DNA from: Marsupella aquatica
Taxonomy: Eukaryota; Marchantiophyta
NCBI GenBank assembly: GCA_973895155.1
Contig: OZ316893.1
Coordinates: forward strand, 15,686,001 to 15,750,000
Direction of reading: 5' to 3'
Length of the DNA stretch: 64,000 nucleotides
A program made the translations under genes and the position numbers. The notes beneath the pieces are model-generated. The model did no database searches and was not told where the DNA came from. It worked only from the letters and a program-made list of their open reading frames with translations. How positions within the stretch are numbered: the stretch's first letter is position 1; each line of letters opens with the position of its first letter. Shown piece after piece: positions 1 through 10,679 of this stretch.

Positions 1-557
1 CGGGGGATAGGATTCCCATCCGACGGAGCGAGACATTAGGTTTGGAGGCCCTTTGGAAGTTTAAGCTATTGTAATTACTCCTCTTTCCCTCGTCTTTTGC
101 GCTTAAAGCTGCCGCCAAGGGCGTGGTGTATGTGCCAGCGAATCTGCACCATCTGCTGGGGCAGAATGATGAATATGCAGTCGTAGTTTCCTGCTTACTG
201 TGCTTCTCAGGGCACAGGAAACGGAGAGTACATTATTTTTCATTCATGACTATCCATTCAAGCCATCCCAGACCCTCAATGAGTGGGCTAGATCGGCTTT
301 GGCCACACACACTTGCCCTGTGGCTTCCCGATTGTCATTGTCCTTTCTCACAGGTTGATGATGGTCAAGCGGTTCGTATTCTTTCCCGGAATCTGGTTTG
401 GAAGGATGGTGGGAAAATTGGAGGCCCATCTTGCATTTGGGCTTTCCAGCTTAGACAATCCCCCTCATTGAATGTTGAAATTACCCTTGATGGAGTAGCA
501 TGAAGATACGTGTTGAAAGGGCCGCTCACAGGAGTAATTGTCATTGGTGTTGTGCAG
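1..557. other. No gene recognised; upstream of NHP2 exon
   Basis: This stretch precedes the first recognisable NHP2 exon. The protein family has about 50 further N-terminal residues. I searched here for an exon encoding them and found no convincing one, so the start of the gene probably lies left of the window or in a very short exon. An open frame at 123-503 resembles nothing I know. A polypyrimidine stretch and AG at 551-557 form the acceptor of the next exon. Confidence 0.5.
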
Positions 558-1197
558 CCGCGAAGACGAAGCTCTTGAGGCGTGGTGTGAAGGAGGTTGT
601 GAAGGCTTTGAAGAAGGGCCAGAAAGGGTAATTTGATCTGTTTGCTGAGATTCTGATTATACAGTGATCCGCGAGCTGGCCTTGTGAGCTGGCACTCACA
701 TCCTGGACCAGACTGTTCTGTATAGGCCTTGGGGTAACTGTGGCTAACTGGCTTCGTGTTTCTGCAGGTTGTGTATTATAGCGGGGGACATCTCACCTAT
801 TGATGTCATAACACACGTGCCAATCCTATGCGAGGAAGCCGATGTCCCGTACATTTATGTGCCTTCGAAAGAGGCAAGTGATTTTTAAAAGTTCTTTGTA
901 CGAATCCTTTTAGATGTGGTTGGTGCGAATTATTTCTTTGTTCATTTTGTGCCTGTCAGGATCTCTTACATTAGCGTTAGATGACGAGATTGTCGTCTTG
1001 CCTTCTGATATGTCTAGTTTGTTGTGTACTGTCAGGACCTGGGTGCTGCTGGAGCCACCAAGCGACCAACAAGTTGCACTCTTATTCTAGTGGGTCCAAT
1101 GACTGGTGAGGTCACAGCAGAGGAAAAAGAAAAGTTTAAAGAAGAATTCGATGAAGTTGTTAAAGAAGTCAAGGTTCTTGCAGCTTCTGTTTTTTAG
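558..1197 (+). CDS. NHP2: H/ACA ribonucleoprotein subunit NHP2 (L7Ae family), 3' exons
   Basis: This encodes the C-terminal two thirds of NHP2, the L7Ae-family RNA-binding subunit of nucleolar H/ACA snoRNPs that guide rRNA pseudouridylation. Three exons are visible: 558-627, 768-873 and 1036-1197 (TAG stop at 1195-1197). The frame reads LRRGVKEVVKALKKGQKG, then IIAGDISPIDVITH, then VPYIYVPSKEDLGAAGATKR. These are the diagnostic L7Ae/NHP2 core segments, with kink-turn-binding RGxxE and the ISP loop. The tail is an acidic and basic helix ending LAASVF. The first intron is GT-AG. The second uses a GC donor (874-875), because only that splice preserves SKEDL. The N-terminal exon(s) are not in view. 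The next gene, on the minus strand, converges on it with about 1.45 kb between. The identification is firm; the exon ends are read by eye. Confidence 0.9.
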
Positions 1198-2651
1198 GAT
1201 TTGAGGATATTAGCTTCCTGGCTTACTGTGTAACTGCCATGTTCGTGAGCTCCCCTAAGCTATTTACTGGGGAATTTCTTGGTATTGTCTCCACTGTATG
1301 TTATTCGTCGTTTAGACCAAGAAAACTGGCTGATGGTACACTGTTACTTCAGTGGCTATTTAGAGGCAACGTGCACGTCGTGTTGAACTTTAGCTAGGCC
1401 ATATGAAGGCAATTGTCGCCACTGGGAATACCTGCATCAGTTCTTTCGTCTTGTGGCAGCCACAAGGCGCACACTCAGGAAGCTTGATACATGAGAAATA
1501 TAGGGTTGAGCGACGGAGGACTGATGGCTCGCGGCCATGTAAGTCTAGATTAGAAAGCTCGTCGTGCTTCAACTCCAAGTGAGCACAATTTTGATGTGGT
1601 GCCTAGGATTGGCCATCCAATCAAGCCTGAAGACTTCCATGAGACCATGAAAGGATGCGCTTCATGAATCTTCAGTTCCAATGATGTACTGCTGATTCTC
1701 TTGTCGACTGTCAAATTTATACCTCCATTTAAATGGGCAATCGGTCCTTTACTTGTTTCGTAACAAGTACGATTGTAACGCAACAAGTACGAAACGTTTT
1801 TGGTCTCATCTGGGAATTTGGGTCGGTTTTGCAAATTGTGCCCTGAATTGTCTCCGTGAAAATGCCAAATTTGCTTTTAGAAGTGCATGCAGGTTGAAAG
1901 TCGACTGTCAAGATCACGAACTTCTGCGCCAACCATGCACAACCGCAGTGCCACGGAAGTAACATGGGAGAGGAATATGACCTTAACGGAATAGCACTTG
2001 CATACTCAACACAAGGGCAGACTGGAGACGAGCCTCCATTTCTATTGGAATCTAAATTCCCCTAATTGGACTGAAATGAGAAATTATGACGGTGCGAGAC
2101 CAAAACATGCTCTACCAGGCTGAGATAGTGCGAATTCTCGGACTCGAGAAAAACGTGGGGTATCTTCAACTCACTGCATTCCTCGTCATTATCTAACTTT
2201 TTCCTTGCATGGGCATCCACCACATTCACATTTGCAGCGCTCACGACCAAGCAATGGCCCCAACGAAATGAGTGTGTTGCAGTGGAGATACTTCGACCAT
2301 CCTAAAAATACCTTGATCATCACGGACTCCACAAAAATTTCCCTTTTATACCAGGGACATTTCCAAAGCGTCCCCTACAAGCAAATGTGGTAATAGCAGC
2401 AGAAAGCATCCATTTGAGAACCTCGCAGGAAGCAGGGCACATTTCACACTTCGAGCACCGTGGATCCTAAGCCTGGCCTAAATCAGCTCTTAAAATAAGA
2501 CTTCCCCTCCCTCGAAGTCCAAGTGACAAGGGTTTATAATTTATAAATTTTGCAAAACCCCAAGATTGACCACGCAGCTGGAGGAATTACAACCGAAGTA
2601 ACGAGAGATTTATTGTTTAACAGAATAACAGAACCCTTGCTTGATATCATA
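1198..2651. other. Intergenic region between convergent host genes
   Basis: This region holds the 3' flanks of NHP2 (+) and the C2orf69-like gene (-). Short open frames of 60-95 codons occur on both strands, but none has a recognisable domain or splice structure. A short repeated motif around GTAC/AACAAGTACGA occurs at 1758-1793. I see no RNA gene or transposon end. Confidence 0.5.
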
Positions 2652-4372
2652 TCACCTCAAGACAAGATGGTCTATTATTTCAAAATGCATTTGCAAATCT
2701 GGGGGCCTCTCACTGAAGTAAAGCCTTTCATTGACTTGAAGTTTACCACCTCCATACTTACGAGCAGCCTCCTTCAACAACTGAACGCAGCGGTTCTTCT
2801 CCATTACAACCCATCTTCGATTACTATCTTGCCACTGGCGTGGGGTTCCATGGATTCCAACATAGAAGCCGCCACCTCTTGACCTTGCAGCTTTTGCCAG
2901 CCCCTCGAGCACTCTAGGGTCCGTCTGATATGCACCTTGACAATTCAACCCAACATCCACATAATGAACCTCTTCAATACTGCTGAGAAAGGCTTCTACG
3001 GTAGAAGGTAGTAGTTGGCTTTTCTTCTCTTCTTCGGGTCCTCCTTTTCTACTCACCTTGTCTTGTAAACTGAATATTTTAAGTCTATGGTCATCATGAG
3101 AATTTAAGGACTCCTCGTAATGTACAATCTCCGCTAGCATTTGATTGAGGATGACTCCGCCCTTGCTGAAGCCCAAAAGAATCATGGGTGGGCATTTATT
3201 CACCAGATCTCGGAAGGGTTCAAAGGGAGATGCCTTTTGTACACATTCATCAGAGCTGCCGTTTTCCTTTCCTTGCAACTCAGCAACTTTGCCATCTTTA
3301 TGCTTCTCCCGAAGCTGTGCAGCTTTTACCTTCAAGAGAAACAATGAAGTTCAACATTAGGAAAAAGAGGGATATTCACGCACAGTATTTTCTGCCTCAA
3401 TTGACGAGGAAGAGTAAATAGCCAATTCCGAGTAGACAGAGAAAGGTCTCATCGGGCAATGCTCGTTGGCCAGTACCAGTTGTTACTGTAGAGCCTCCAA
3501 TGTACATATTTTTGCACAAAGATATTATCTGCGTAAGCCAATCTTGGAGAAAAGGAAACCAACTAATACTGAGCCAACTATCTGTCACTGCAAATGATAC
3601 CCCTGTCCTATCCTCTGTGATTTGACTACCGACTCGTACACGTGAATTGAGGCAGATGATACTCTTCAGTACAATCTTCCATTACATGATTTAGCATAAA
3701 GAGATTGATAACCTGCGTAAGACAATCTTGGAGGATGGAGAAACAGGCCCGAGCTGCAGGTAAGCCTTTGGGTTTGTAACCTATGGGTTCTCCAGATGCA
3801 GTCAAGCTAGGTAAAATGTTTTCATAGCAGGCAAATGGGCCCTTGTAAACTGACGCTTCCATGATCCACAAGTTCACAGGTTGTTGGCCAAGCTTGGGAA
3901 GCAAGGCTGCTGCAATGTTCTCCAAATGCGAGAGGCGTTCCACTATTGGATTTGCGGACTCCCTCACTCGATCTCCCACAAAGAATATAACATTGCTTGC
4001 CGGCTCCTGCTCTCTACCCCACAAGACCAGCAATCCACATGCCGAACATTGTTTCAATTACAACAGTGTGCAAGTCGTTGCTTCTTTGACAGTAGACACA
4101 GAAAATTTGCAACATCACAATCACGAAATTGACTAAACCCTAAGAAAATGAAATCACATTTTTGTGTGCAATCATACTGGACAGGGCGAGAAAGGAAGGA
4201 CAGGGACAGGAAAACAACCAGGGACAGGGCGAGAAAGGAAGGACAGGGAGGGAATGAGTCAAACCACAAGAGAGCCCGAAGAAGTGCATGCCAACGAAGC
4301 CAAAACTCGGAATCCATGGCTGCTGCTGCTCCTAAGATTCAAGACTCCTTTCCATCGTTGTGCCGTAGCCAT
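2652..4372 (-). CDS. C2orf69/UPF0565-like protein (alpha/beta-hydrolase-like)
   Basis: This is a plant member of the C2orf69 (UPF0565) family, mitochondrial proteins in animals with a hydrolase-like fold; the plant role is unknown to me. The three minus-strand exons are about 4372-4265, 4006-3713 and 3329 (or 3314)-2652. Exon 1 starts MATAQRWKGVLNL. Exon 2 begins EPASNVIFFVGDR and contains LWIMEASVYKGPFACYENIL and GYKPKGLPAARAC. Exon 3 holds the nucleophile-elbow-like LLGFSKGGVILNQML (G-F-S-K-G), an acidic and charged insert, HYVDVGLNCQGAY, and near the C-terminus GFYVGIHGTPRQWQD. Exon phases are all 0 and the donors are GT. The total is about 330 residues, the expected size. Intron 2 contains a degenerate copy of the end of exon 2. 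Two acceptors 15 nt apart (AAG before 3329, CAG before 3314) are possible for exon 3. Confidence 0.82.
3500..3560 (-). pseudogene. Degenerate copy of C2orf69-like exon 2 end inside intron 2
   Basis: On the minus strand this reads FLQDWLTQIISLCKN. It closely echoes the exon 2 end and following intron start, SILQDCLTQ followed by VINLFMLN, at about 3735-3690. The bases around the exon-end splice site (TTACGCAG) are conserved, but the donor GT is replaced by AT, so it should not be spliced as an exon end. It lies between exons 2 and 3. A partial local duplication is the simplest reading. Confidence 0.5.
4179..4249. repeat. 28-bp direct repeat, two copies, in intron 1
   Basis: The segment GGACAGGGCGAGAAAGGAAG plus a few more bases occurs at 4179-4206 and again at 4222-4249, separated by a short purine-rich spacer. 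It lies within intron 1 of the C2orf69-like gene (4007-4264). It is a simple purine-rich local duplication without a visible function. Confidence 0.7.
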
Positions 4373-4871
4373 GATCTTCAATTTCAGCCTCAGAGCCCTA
4401 GTAATGTCGATCCTCCTTACCCTCCCGAACTCTAAGCGCGCGTCCGTGCCCAATAATTTTATGTTGGACAGCATCGAAATCGACCCCGCCCCATTCCCTT
4501 CAAGCGTCTGTCAGGAGTGATCTGAAGAGCATGACAATCGCTGTCGTCCTGTCATACGAAGCAACGACCTTAAGTTCCATGGCAATCACGTGAAACAAAA
4601 CCTCTCCATCTCGGCTAGAATGTGGGACGCCTCTCATCTATTATTCATCCTGGTCACCGCTGCACTCTTTAGTAGAAGCATTTGCTATGATCGGGAATGA
4701 ATGTCCCGAATTCTCTCCAGCCTGCTCACGAACCTGTCCTTTACCGGTGTTCTTTCCAACCCACATCTACAGTTCGCTACTTTTCTGAAGCTATGGACAA
4801 GACGACACGAATTGGGGCGCAACGCAAGCCCGTTTTGGGGAGAGGAGCTTTTGACTGAACTACTGTAGCTA

Positions 4872-4991
4872 CGGTGGTTCTTTTTGAAAAAGAAACAAAA
4901 CGAGGGAAGCAGCAGCTGGCTGAATTCTCTCGGTGGTTCTTTTTGAAAAAGAAAAAAAAAACGAGGGAAGCAGCAGCTGGCTGAATTCTCT
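4872..4991. repeat. About 60-bp tandem duplication, two copies
   Basis: Copy one is 4872-4930 and copy two is 4931-4991. They differ mainly in the length of an A-run (AAAAAGAAACAAAA versus a longer A tract) and share CGGTGGTTCTTTTTG and GCAGCAGCTGGCTGAATTC. They lie upstream of the C2orf69-like gene's start. No coding potential is supported. Confidence 0.85.
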
Positions 4992-5388
4992 AGAAAAAAA
5001 ACAAAGTAAAATTGTCATGGGAGGGCGACCAGCCAATTTGAAGCCCCCATGGACCACAAGGTTAGTGTTTGACAACCCCATGGACCACATTTCCTAAAAT
5101 TGGAGTTTAATTGCAATACTTATCTTATTTATAAAACATCAACTAAGCTAGAGTGGTGGCTTAGGCTTCTAGAGTGAAACCTCTAGACCTTAATTCCATG
5201 ACTCATCATCTGTTAATTCCATGGCTCATGATGTTGATGTAAAACTCATGACTATGATGTATGTTAAATGATAATCATACATATTTTTTGTCATGATTTT
5301 TATTTGCATTAAAAAATGGGTTCTATGCCCACACCATAACATATGTGCATAGAAAGAAAAATGTGTATAGAAAAGAGTATGATATGAG
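4992..5388. other. AT-rich intergenic DNA, nothing recognised
   Basis: This is a short AT-rich region between the tandem duplication and the solo LTR. It contains repeats of ATGACTCATGATG-like words at about 5198-5255. It ends in GATATGAG directly before the LTR. That resembles GATATGACAAG, which precedes the 5' LTR of the full Gypsy element at 62641-62651. Confidence 0.4.
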
Positions 5389-6853
5389 TGGTGGACCTAG
5401 CCACCGAGCGTCATCACCAATCTCAACACCCACACCTAAGTGCCCCTGGTGCCCGAATGCCTCCACAAAATTCCTCGAGCAAGCAACTTGATTGCCCTAG
5501 CACCGCTTGCAACCCCTCTCATACGAAGTCACACTTGCTCTCTAACACGGCCGTTACTCAACAGTCCTCATAGTTTACACAAGCAACCAAGTACCTTGGT
5601 AAGTAACCCAATAGTATCTAGATTTCCCCAAGTCTAGGATATTAACTCAAGCTCAACAGACATTGGTAAGTAGGTCAGCGATAGGTCCTCATGTTGCCAT
5701 AAGCCGGGACCAAAGCCATCACCCATTGTTCATCCAGTACAACCCCTCTTCGGGTGCAGCCCGGGTCCCCCCTCATACCTATCCATCACCAACTGACCGC
5801 CCTACCCCCAAGACATGCTCATGGCCCAAATAACGTAGCTTGTCCCAACACGTCGGGACCAGAATGGCCACGACACTAGTAACCCACTCCCGGTTCTCAC
5901 CCCATTGATGGCCTAGGGGCCAAGTGCCCTTGGAACTCAACCTCCATTCCTACTTGGCCTTGCCTCCCCAACACAAGCTCCCTTGGGAGACTGGACGTGG
6001 CTTGGCTACTGTTTCGGCAGGATTTGGCAAGTGGGCGAGATAGCCCCCGCAAACCCCGAGAATCCATGGCACCCCTAGACCCAGCTGAGTTCAGGAGGAT
6101 GCAATCATCCTCAAGAGTTTAGTTTCCAACGCACCCAAGAAGTACTCCAATGGACTTCCTGTTGGGAAGTTATCGTTGTTTCCATTTGGCAATTTTTCTT
6201 TAATGTCGCGACTGCTGCAGCTCACAATTTTGGCTCGCCTTTAGCCACTCCACTCATATATGCTTCTGGAGACCTGCCACCCACAAAACTACTTTGGTTC
6301 CCAAATTTTGGCCCCCCACTTGGACCCCAACCCGCATGTCTAGGCGCGCCACAATTGGCTATGGCCATAACTTTCTAGTTAGGTGTCAGTAAGCGGAGTG
6401 CCTTAGCCCGTTGTGATTGGGCCAACCCAGTGCTCTGCCTAGGCCCTCAGAACCCATCGTCGCCCGGGACCCCAATTGGCCAAACCCGGATCGGGCCGTA
6501 ACTCGTGCCCCAAGCGTCCGTGGCCCATGGAGTAAACTCCATTTGCCTTGGGCCCAAGAGGAGCTCTCACTCAAGCCCTCAGAATTCAAAGTCTGTTTGG
6601 GGGTCCGAACGGTCGACCTTGAGTCCAGTCCTTCCCCCTTCACCCTACCAGCCCTCAGCTAGTCTAAGTCTTTAGTATGTGTCACCAGCTTAGCACTTTG
6701 CCTTTGCCAACGCCACGCCCCATTGCCCACAAGTCTCCCCATGCTAAATCCTCCTCGGATGGTTGTTCTGGGCCTGGACCATAGGGGAGCTCGGGATCGG
6801 AGTCAGCAACGCTGGAGAGCTAACTGTTAAAGTAGTCGAGTTATGCGACTACA
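5389..6853 (-). mobile_element. Solo LTR of a chromodomain Gypsy family
   Basis: This segment aligns along its whole length with the LTR of the complete Gypsy element (55437-56931). It starts with the same TGGTGGACCTAGCCACC word and ends with GTTAA-GTAGTCGAGTT..GCGACTACA. It is given the strand of that element, whose coding sequence is on minus, so the LTR reads 5' TG..CA 3' on minus. No internal gag-pol sequence adjoins either end, so it is most likely a solo LTR left by recombination. The flanks (ATGAG and TCTTA) do not form a target duplication. It is clearly more diverged from the full element than that element's two LTRs are from each other. Confidence 0.85.
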
Positions 6854-9800
6854 TCTTATGAATGATTATGAAAATGATGACATGCATGATGGTCTTTTTT
6901 TCATTCAAAGAATGTGAGTAAGGTATATATTTTGGTGATATTTTTAGTGTCCTCCCCTCTATCACATTCAAAGAACGGGTTGTAGGGGCTAGTAAATTCA
7001 AATATACTAGAGGAGTACATCAGCTAAGCTTTCGTCAAGGTGACAATGGAATTTTTGGCCAATTTGATTGAGTTTTTCATCATAAAATGCAGAGGGGTAA
7101 ATTTCATCAGATTAACACTCATTGTGTTAATATGACATTTTTGGGCTTGTGTTTTTTCGTGGCTGCTCCTTCTCTGGTGGCCTTGCAGGTGCTAAACTAA
7201 AAGTTATTTTAGGACTCATAATCATCCATTTATGGCCCCACTCCCAAGGACCATCCCAAAATGTGGTCGATGGAGCATATTGTGTTCAACATGGTGGCCC
7301 ATCCTGGCTTCAGTTTTGTGACCAGCATATTTTGGATTAGGCTGCATATTCTCTGGTAGGATCATTTGGTATGTATAATTACTGGCCCATAACCTATGGC
7401 TTATGGCTTATGGCTTATGAACTAAATAACCTCAGTGAGCCCCTGGGTTCAGTACGAAGCCAAGCATGGTTCAACTTGCTAAGACCCATGCTCAACTAAC
7501 CATCTGGTTCTCATTAATTGGCTTTGATCTCTTTTGGTCTAGATGTGTACACAGCCTGCTTGACAAAACTTTCATTTAATTTTTCTGCCCTTGAGTTCAT
7601 AGTGGAGCAGACAAACAATTTGAATTGATAGTTACCAAGCCATCCTTGCTGGTGAGAGCAAATCCATGGGGCTTATGGAGCTATCCAGTATCCACATCTT
7701 ACCATCGATCAATAAGTATATTGTCTAATAACCCATCACTTAAGTACTCATTTAGAAACATGCCAAGAAACGTTGTAGATTCCACAATTTCCTTACCAAT
7801 CTAGTACATTTAATATATGTCACACCAGTGTTCATCAAGTTTATATGAAATCCTTGAAAAACCAATCCATGAAATTCTAGGTTTGAAATGCATCTATTGG
7901 ATTGCACATACTGTGCCTTTGAATCTAGTTTCTAAGCAACTATTAGGTAGTGCTCTCAGGGTTCACACAAGAAACAAATATTATTAAAATTTTGAAAACT
8001 GACTGACAAAGTCTTTTATAGTTTGTGAATTAAAAAAAGATTTTAATTATGTTCATGTAAACACTGACTTTTCAGTGCATACATCATTGTTAAAATTAAA
8101 GAGCTAAACCAGGAGAAAAATATTTCGGCATTGTAATCATTCTGAAAGTAATGCTTCAATGGATCAATCTTAGAAACCTTGCAACCCGGATGGACCAGGT
8201 TACTGCTGACAAGAAAAGTTGCTCATCGTGGGGCGCCTGGCTTCGTACGACGGTTATGTTGACGCAGATGGACACCCACATGAATCCCAAAGAAGAAAGG
8301 AGCAACGACCACAACCGTCACTGCGTATTCCATGGAGGAAACGGTCGGAACGCCTCTGCGTCGTTCACTCATATGACCGGCACCAGCCTGTCGAGACGGA
8401 CCGCGCTTCTGAAATCAAAACGACAGAGCCAGTGGATGTCTGTCCATGAGCACATGCAGCATGGCTCCCATGCCCATCCATTGCTCTTCTCATGGCTTCA
8501 CCATGCAAATGAGCTGACTCGATTATCTAAACCTGCGATTTCTTACAGACGAAAATTCGCTAGATTCCATCTCTCGAAAGTTGGCTAGTTTTTTGGTCTT
8601 CCATTGCCATGCTTGCTTGTGCATGTTTTAGGTAGCATAACTAACATTGATCAAGTACATGACTCTGGTTAGAGTCACCATTACTTTAATAACTCTAGAC
8701 CCAAAGAGATAATTCTCTTTTATGTAAAATATGCTCTCCCTTTTGGGGTGTCAGAAAGAGTTTGGTCCACCAGGATCGCAAGGCTAAGCATCGTGGTCCC
8801 CAACAATTAAAATAAAAAATAAAGTGGTCCAACTGAGCAAAGTTCATCCCAAGACAAGTGTACCATTCCAAGGTTTGGCGCAGAGGCGAGCCTTGTGGTA
8901 AAATTGTTCTCAGCGTAGTGATGATTGCGGCATAGGATACCTGTGGGAAGGGACGTAACAGGAGTCAGTCCATGCCAAGGCGGAGCGCGATGGGGGATGG
9001 CATGCGATGGTATGGGAGGCCTGACCTGGGGATGCGACATGTCATACTGTCGTGTGGAACCAAACGGTGGCCAATCCAGTTCATAGGATTCGTTCTGCGA
9101 TGGGAAGCCATCATTGCCATGGAACTTGTGGTGGGCCATGGGAGTCGTGCGAGGAGGGGCGAATCGTATGACGTTCTGGGATTTGGTGTGCCATGGCGTG
9201 GATGTGTGTCCCTAATGCCGTCGCCTGGTCGGTCCGCACCGACACACTCTCTCATGCCGCCTCGAATTGAAAGTCTCGCCAGCGGCAGACTCGTTGGCGA
9301 CAGCACCAGCAGCGTGCCTCTTCCTCCTTCAACTCGAACTCTCGCTCCATCGGCCTGGTTCGGGCAAGTCAGTCTCATCAGGCTTCTGCTGGGCAGCCAG
9401 CTTATTATTATTTGGTCTGCCTTGTCCACTGTCGCCCGCCTGCCCGGATGGCCAAGCTTCCACTACGCTGACTCTAATCGCGGCGGAGCTTTGTGGGGAA
9501 GCGGCTCTCGCGGCTCTCTATCCCGGGCAGCTGCGCTGCTCCCGGGGGTGTTGTTTGGTGTGAAGGTATGTTGTTCGGGCCAACACAAACGCAACAGCTT
9601 GATTACAACAACTAGACCGTCGTGCTTGCTGGATCGACCAGCCGACAGACACTCAACTGTTTCGGTTGGAGGAAAAGGGAGGGATGGAGAGGGAGGGAGG
9701 AAGGAAGGCAGCAACACCAAGGCTGGTTGGCTCACACTGGCCATTCAATTCAAAGAGGAGCGTTTCGAATAAGCGAATGTCTTGCAATTCGTGAGTGAAG

Positions 9801-10679
9801 GCGGGATGGAGTAGTGATGAAGTGAGCGAGCAGGCTTGGAAGAGCTCTCCTGATGACTGGCTGGCCGGAGAGCTGGCTGCAGCAGAGCAGCTAGCCCCAT
9901 AGCAGCGACCAGTTGTGCATGAGAGTAGGGTCCGGAAAGCCAGCTCGGGGCGTCCCAGCGCTGTGGAGTGATAGAAGAGAACCGGGCTTGTTGCTCGACG
10001 GAGGTGTCAGAGAGTGGACCTCCAAATTCGCTGGGTTGGTTAATTGTTGAGTTGGAGCGGACGAACAGACGGTCATCGGCTGCAGTTGTCAGGCCGGTTA
10101 ATTTGCTGGTTCTGGGGGAGCTTTGAATGAATTTCAGAGCAGGGTCGGTGAAATTCGTGCTAAAGCCAATTTGAATTTTATCCTGGGAGAAGGTTAACGG
10201 TTATCTCTACTGGCGTTGGATGGTCGATTGCCTTGCAGAAGCCCTGTCTGTCGTTGACGTAGTGGCTGCCTTCGTGCGAGTACTCGGCACTATTTCATTT
10301 TCTGTGTAGCTGGAGAGGTAGCTAGCCGGCCTCTGGTTATGAGAGGTAAGGTAGTGCCTGAGCCATGAATGCGGCCCGTGGATGATTTGATTTGGGAAAG
10401 ACCACGCGTGAACACACTTCCAAAGTCGAACCTGTCGCCACTAGCCAGCAGCAGCAGCAAGTCCAGTAGTAAGGTAGCCTTCCTCTCGATTGATCTATCT
10501 CGGCGTGGGGCAGGGCAGCTTGAGTGCCTGAGGCGGTGGGCAGGATTGCACAGGGTCTTAAGAATTTGTCCGATTACTGTACCCTTGGATTACTACGGCA
10601 CATTTGCGGATCCTGGAGTAATTTCAATACTGACCACGCCCGCGGAAGCAGAGTATTTCGCGAACGAGTGCCGAAAGCT
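6854..10679. other. Long region without a supported gene
   Basis: I see no recognisable protein, RNA gene or transposon end. GGCTTAT occurs three times in tandem at about 7398-7420. From about 8950 the DNA becomes richer in G and C, which suppresses stop codons and gives a 266-codon open frame (8972-9772) of biased, unrecognised composition. This part may be the promoter and leader of the transglycosylase-like gene downstream. A possible non-initiating coding extension of that gene runs from a TTGCACAG acceptor near 10560 to 10679. Confidence 0.4.

Noticed and set aside
123-503. 126-codon frame upstream of NHP2
   Set aside because: It shows no similarity to the NHP2 N-terminus and no other recognisable pattern.
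8972-9772. 266-codon plus-strand open frame
   Set aside because: It has GC-rich biased composition, no domain, and an overlapping minus-strand frame of similar quality. It is more likely leader or promoter DNA where stops are rare.
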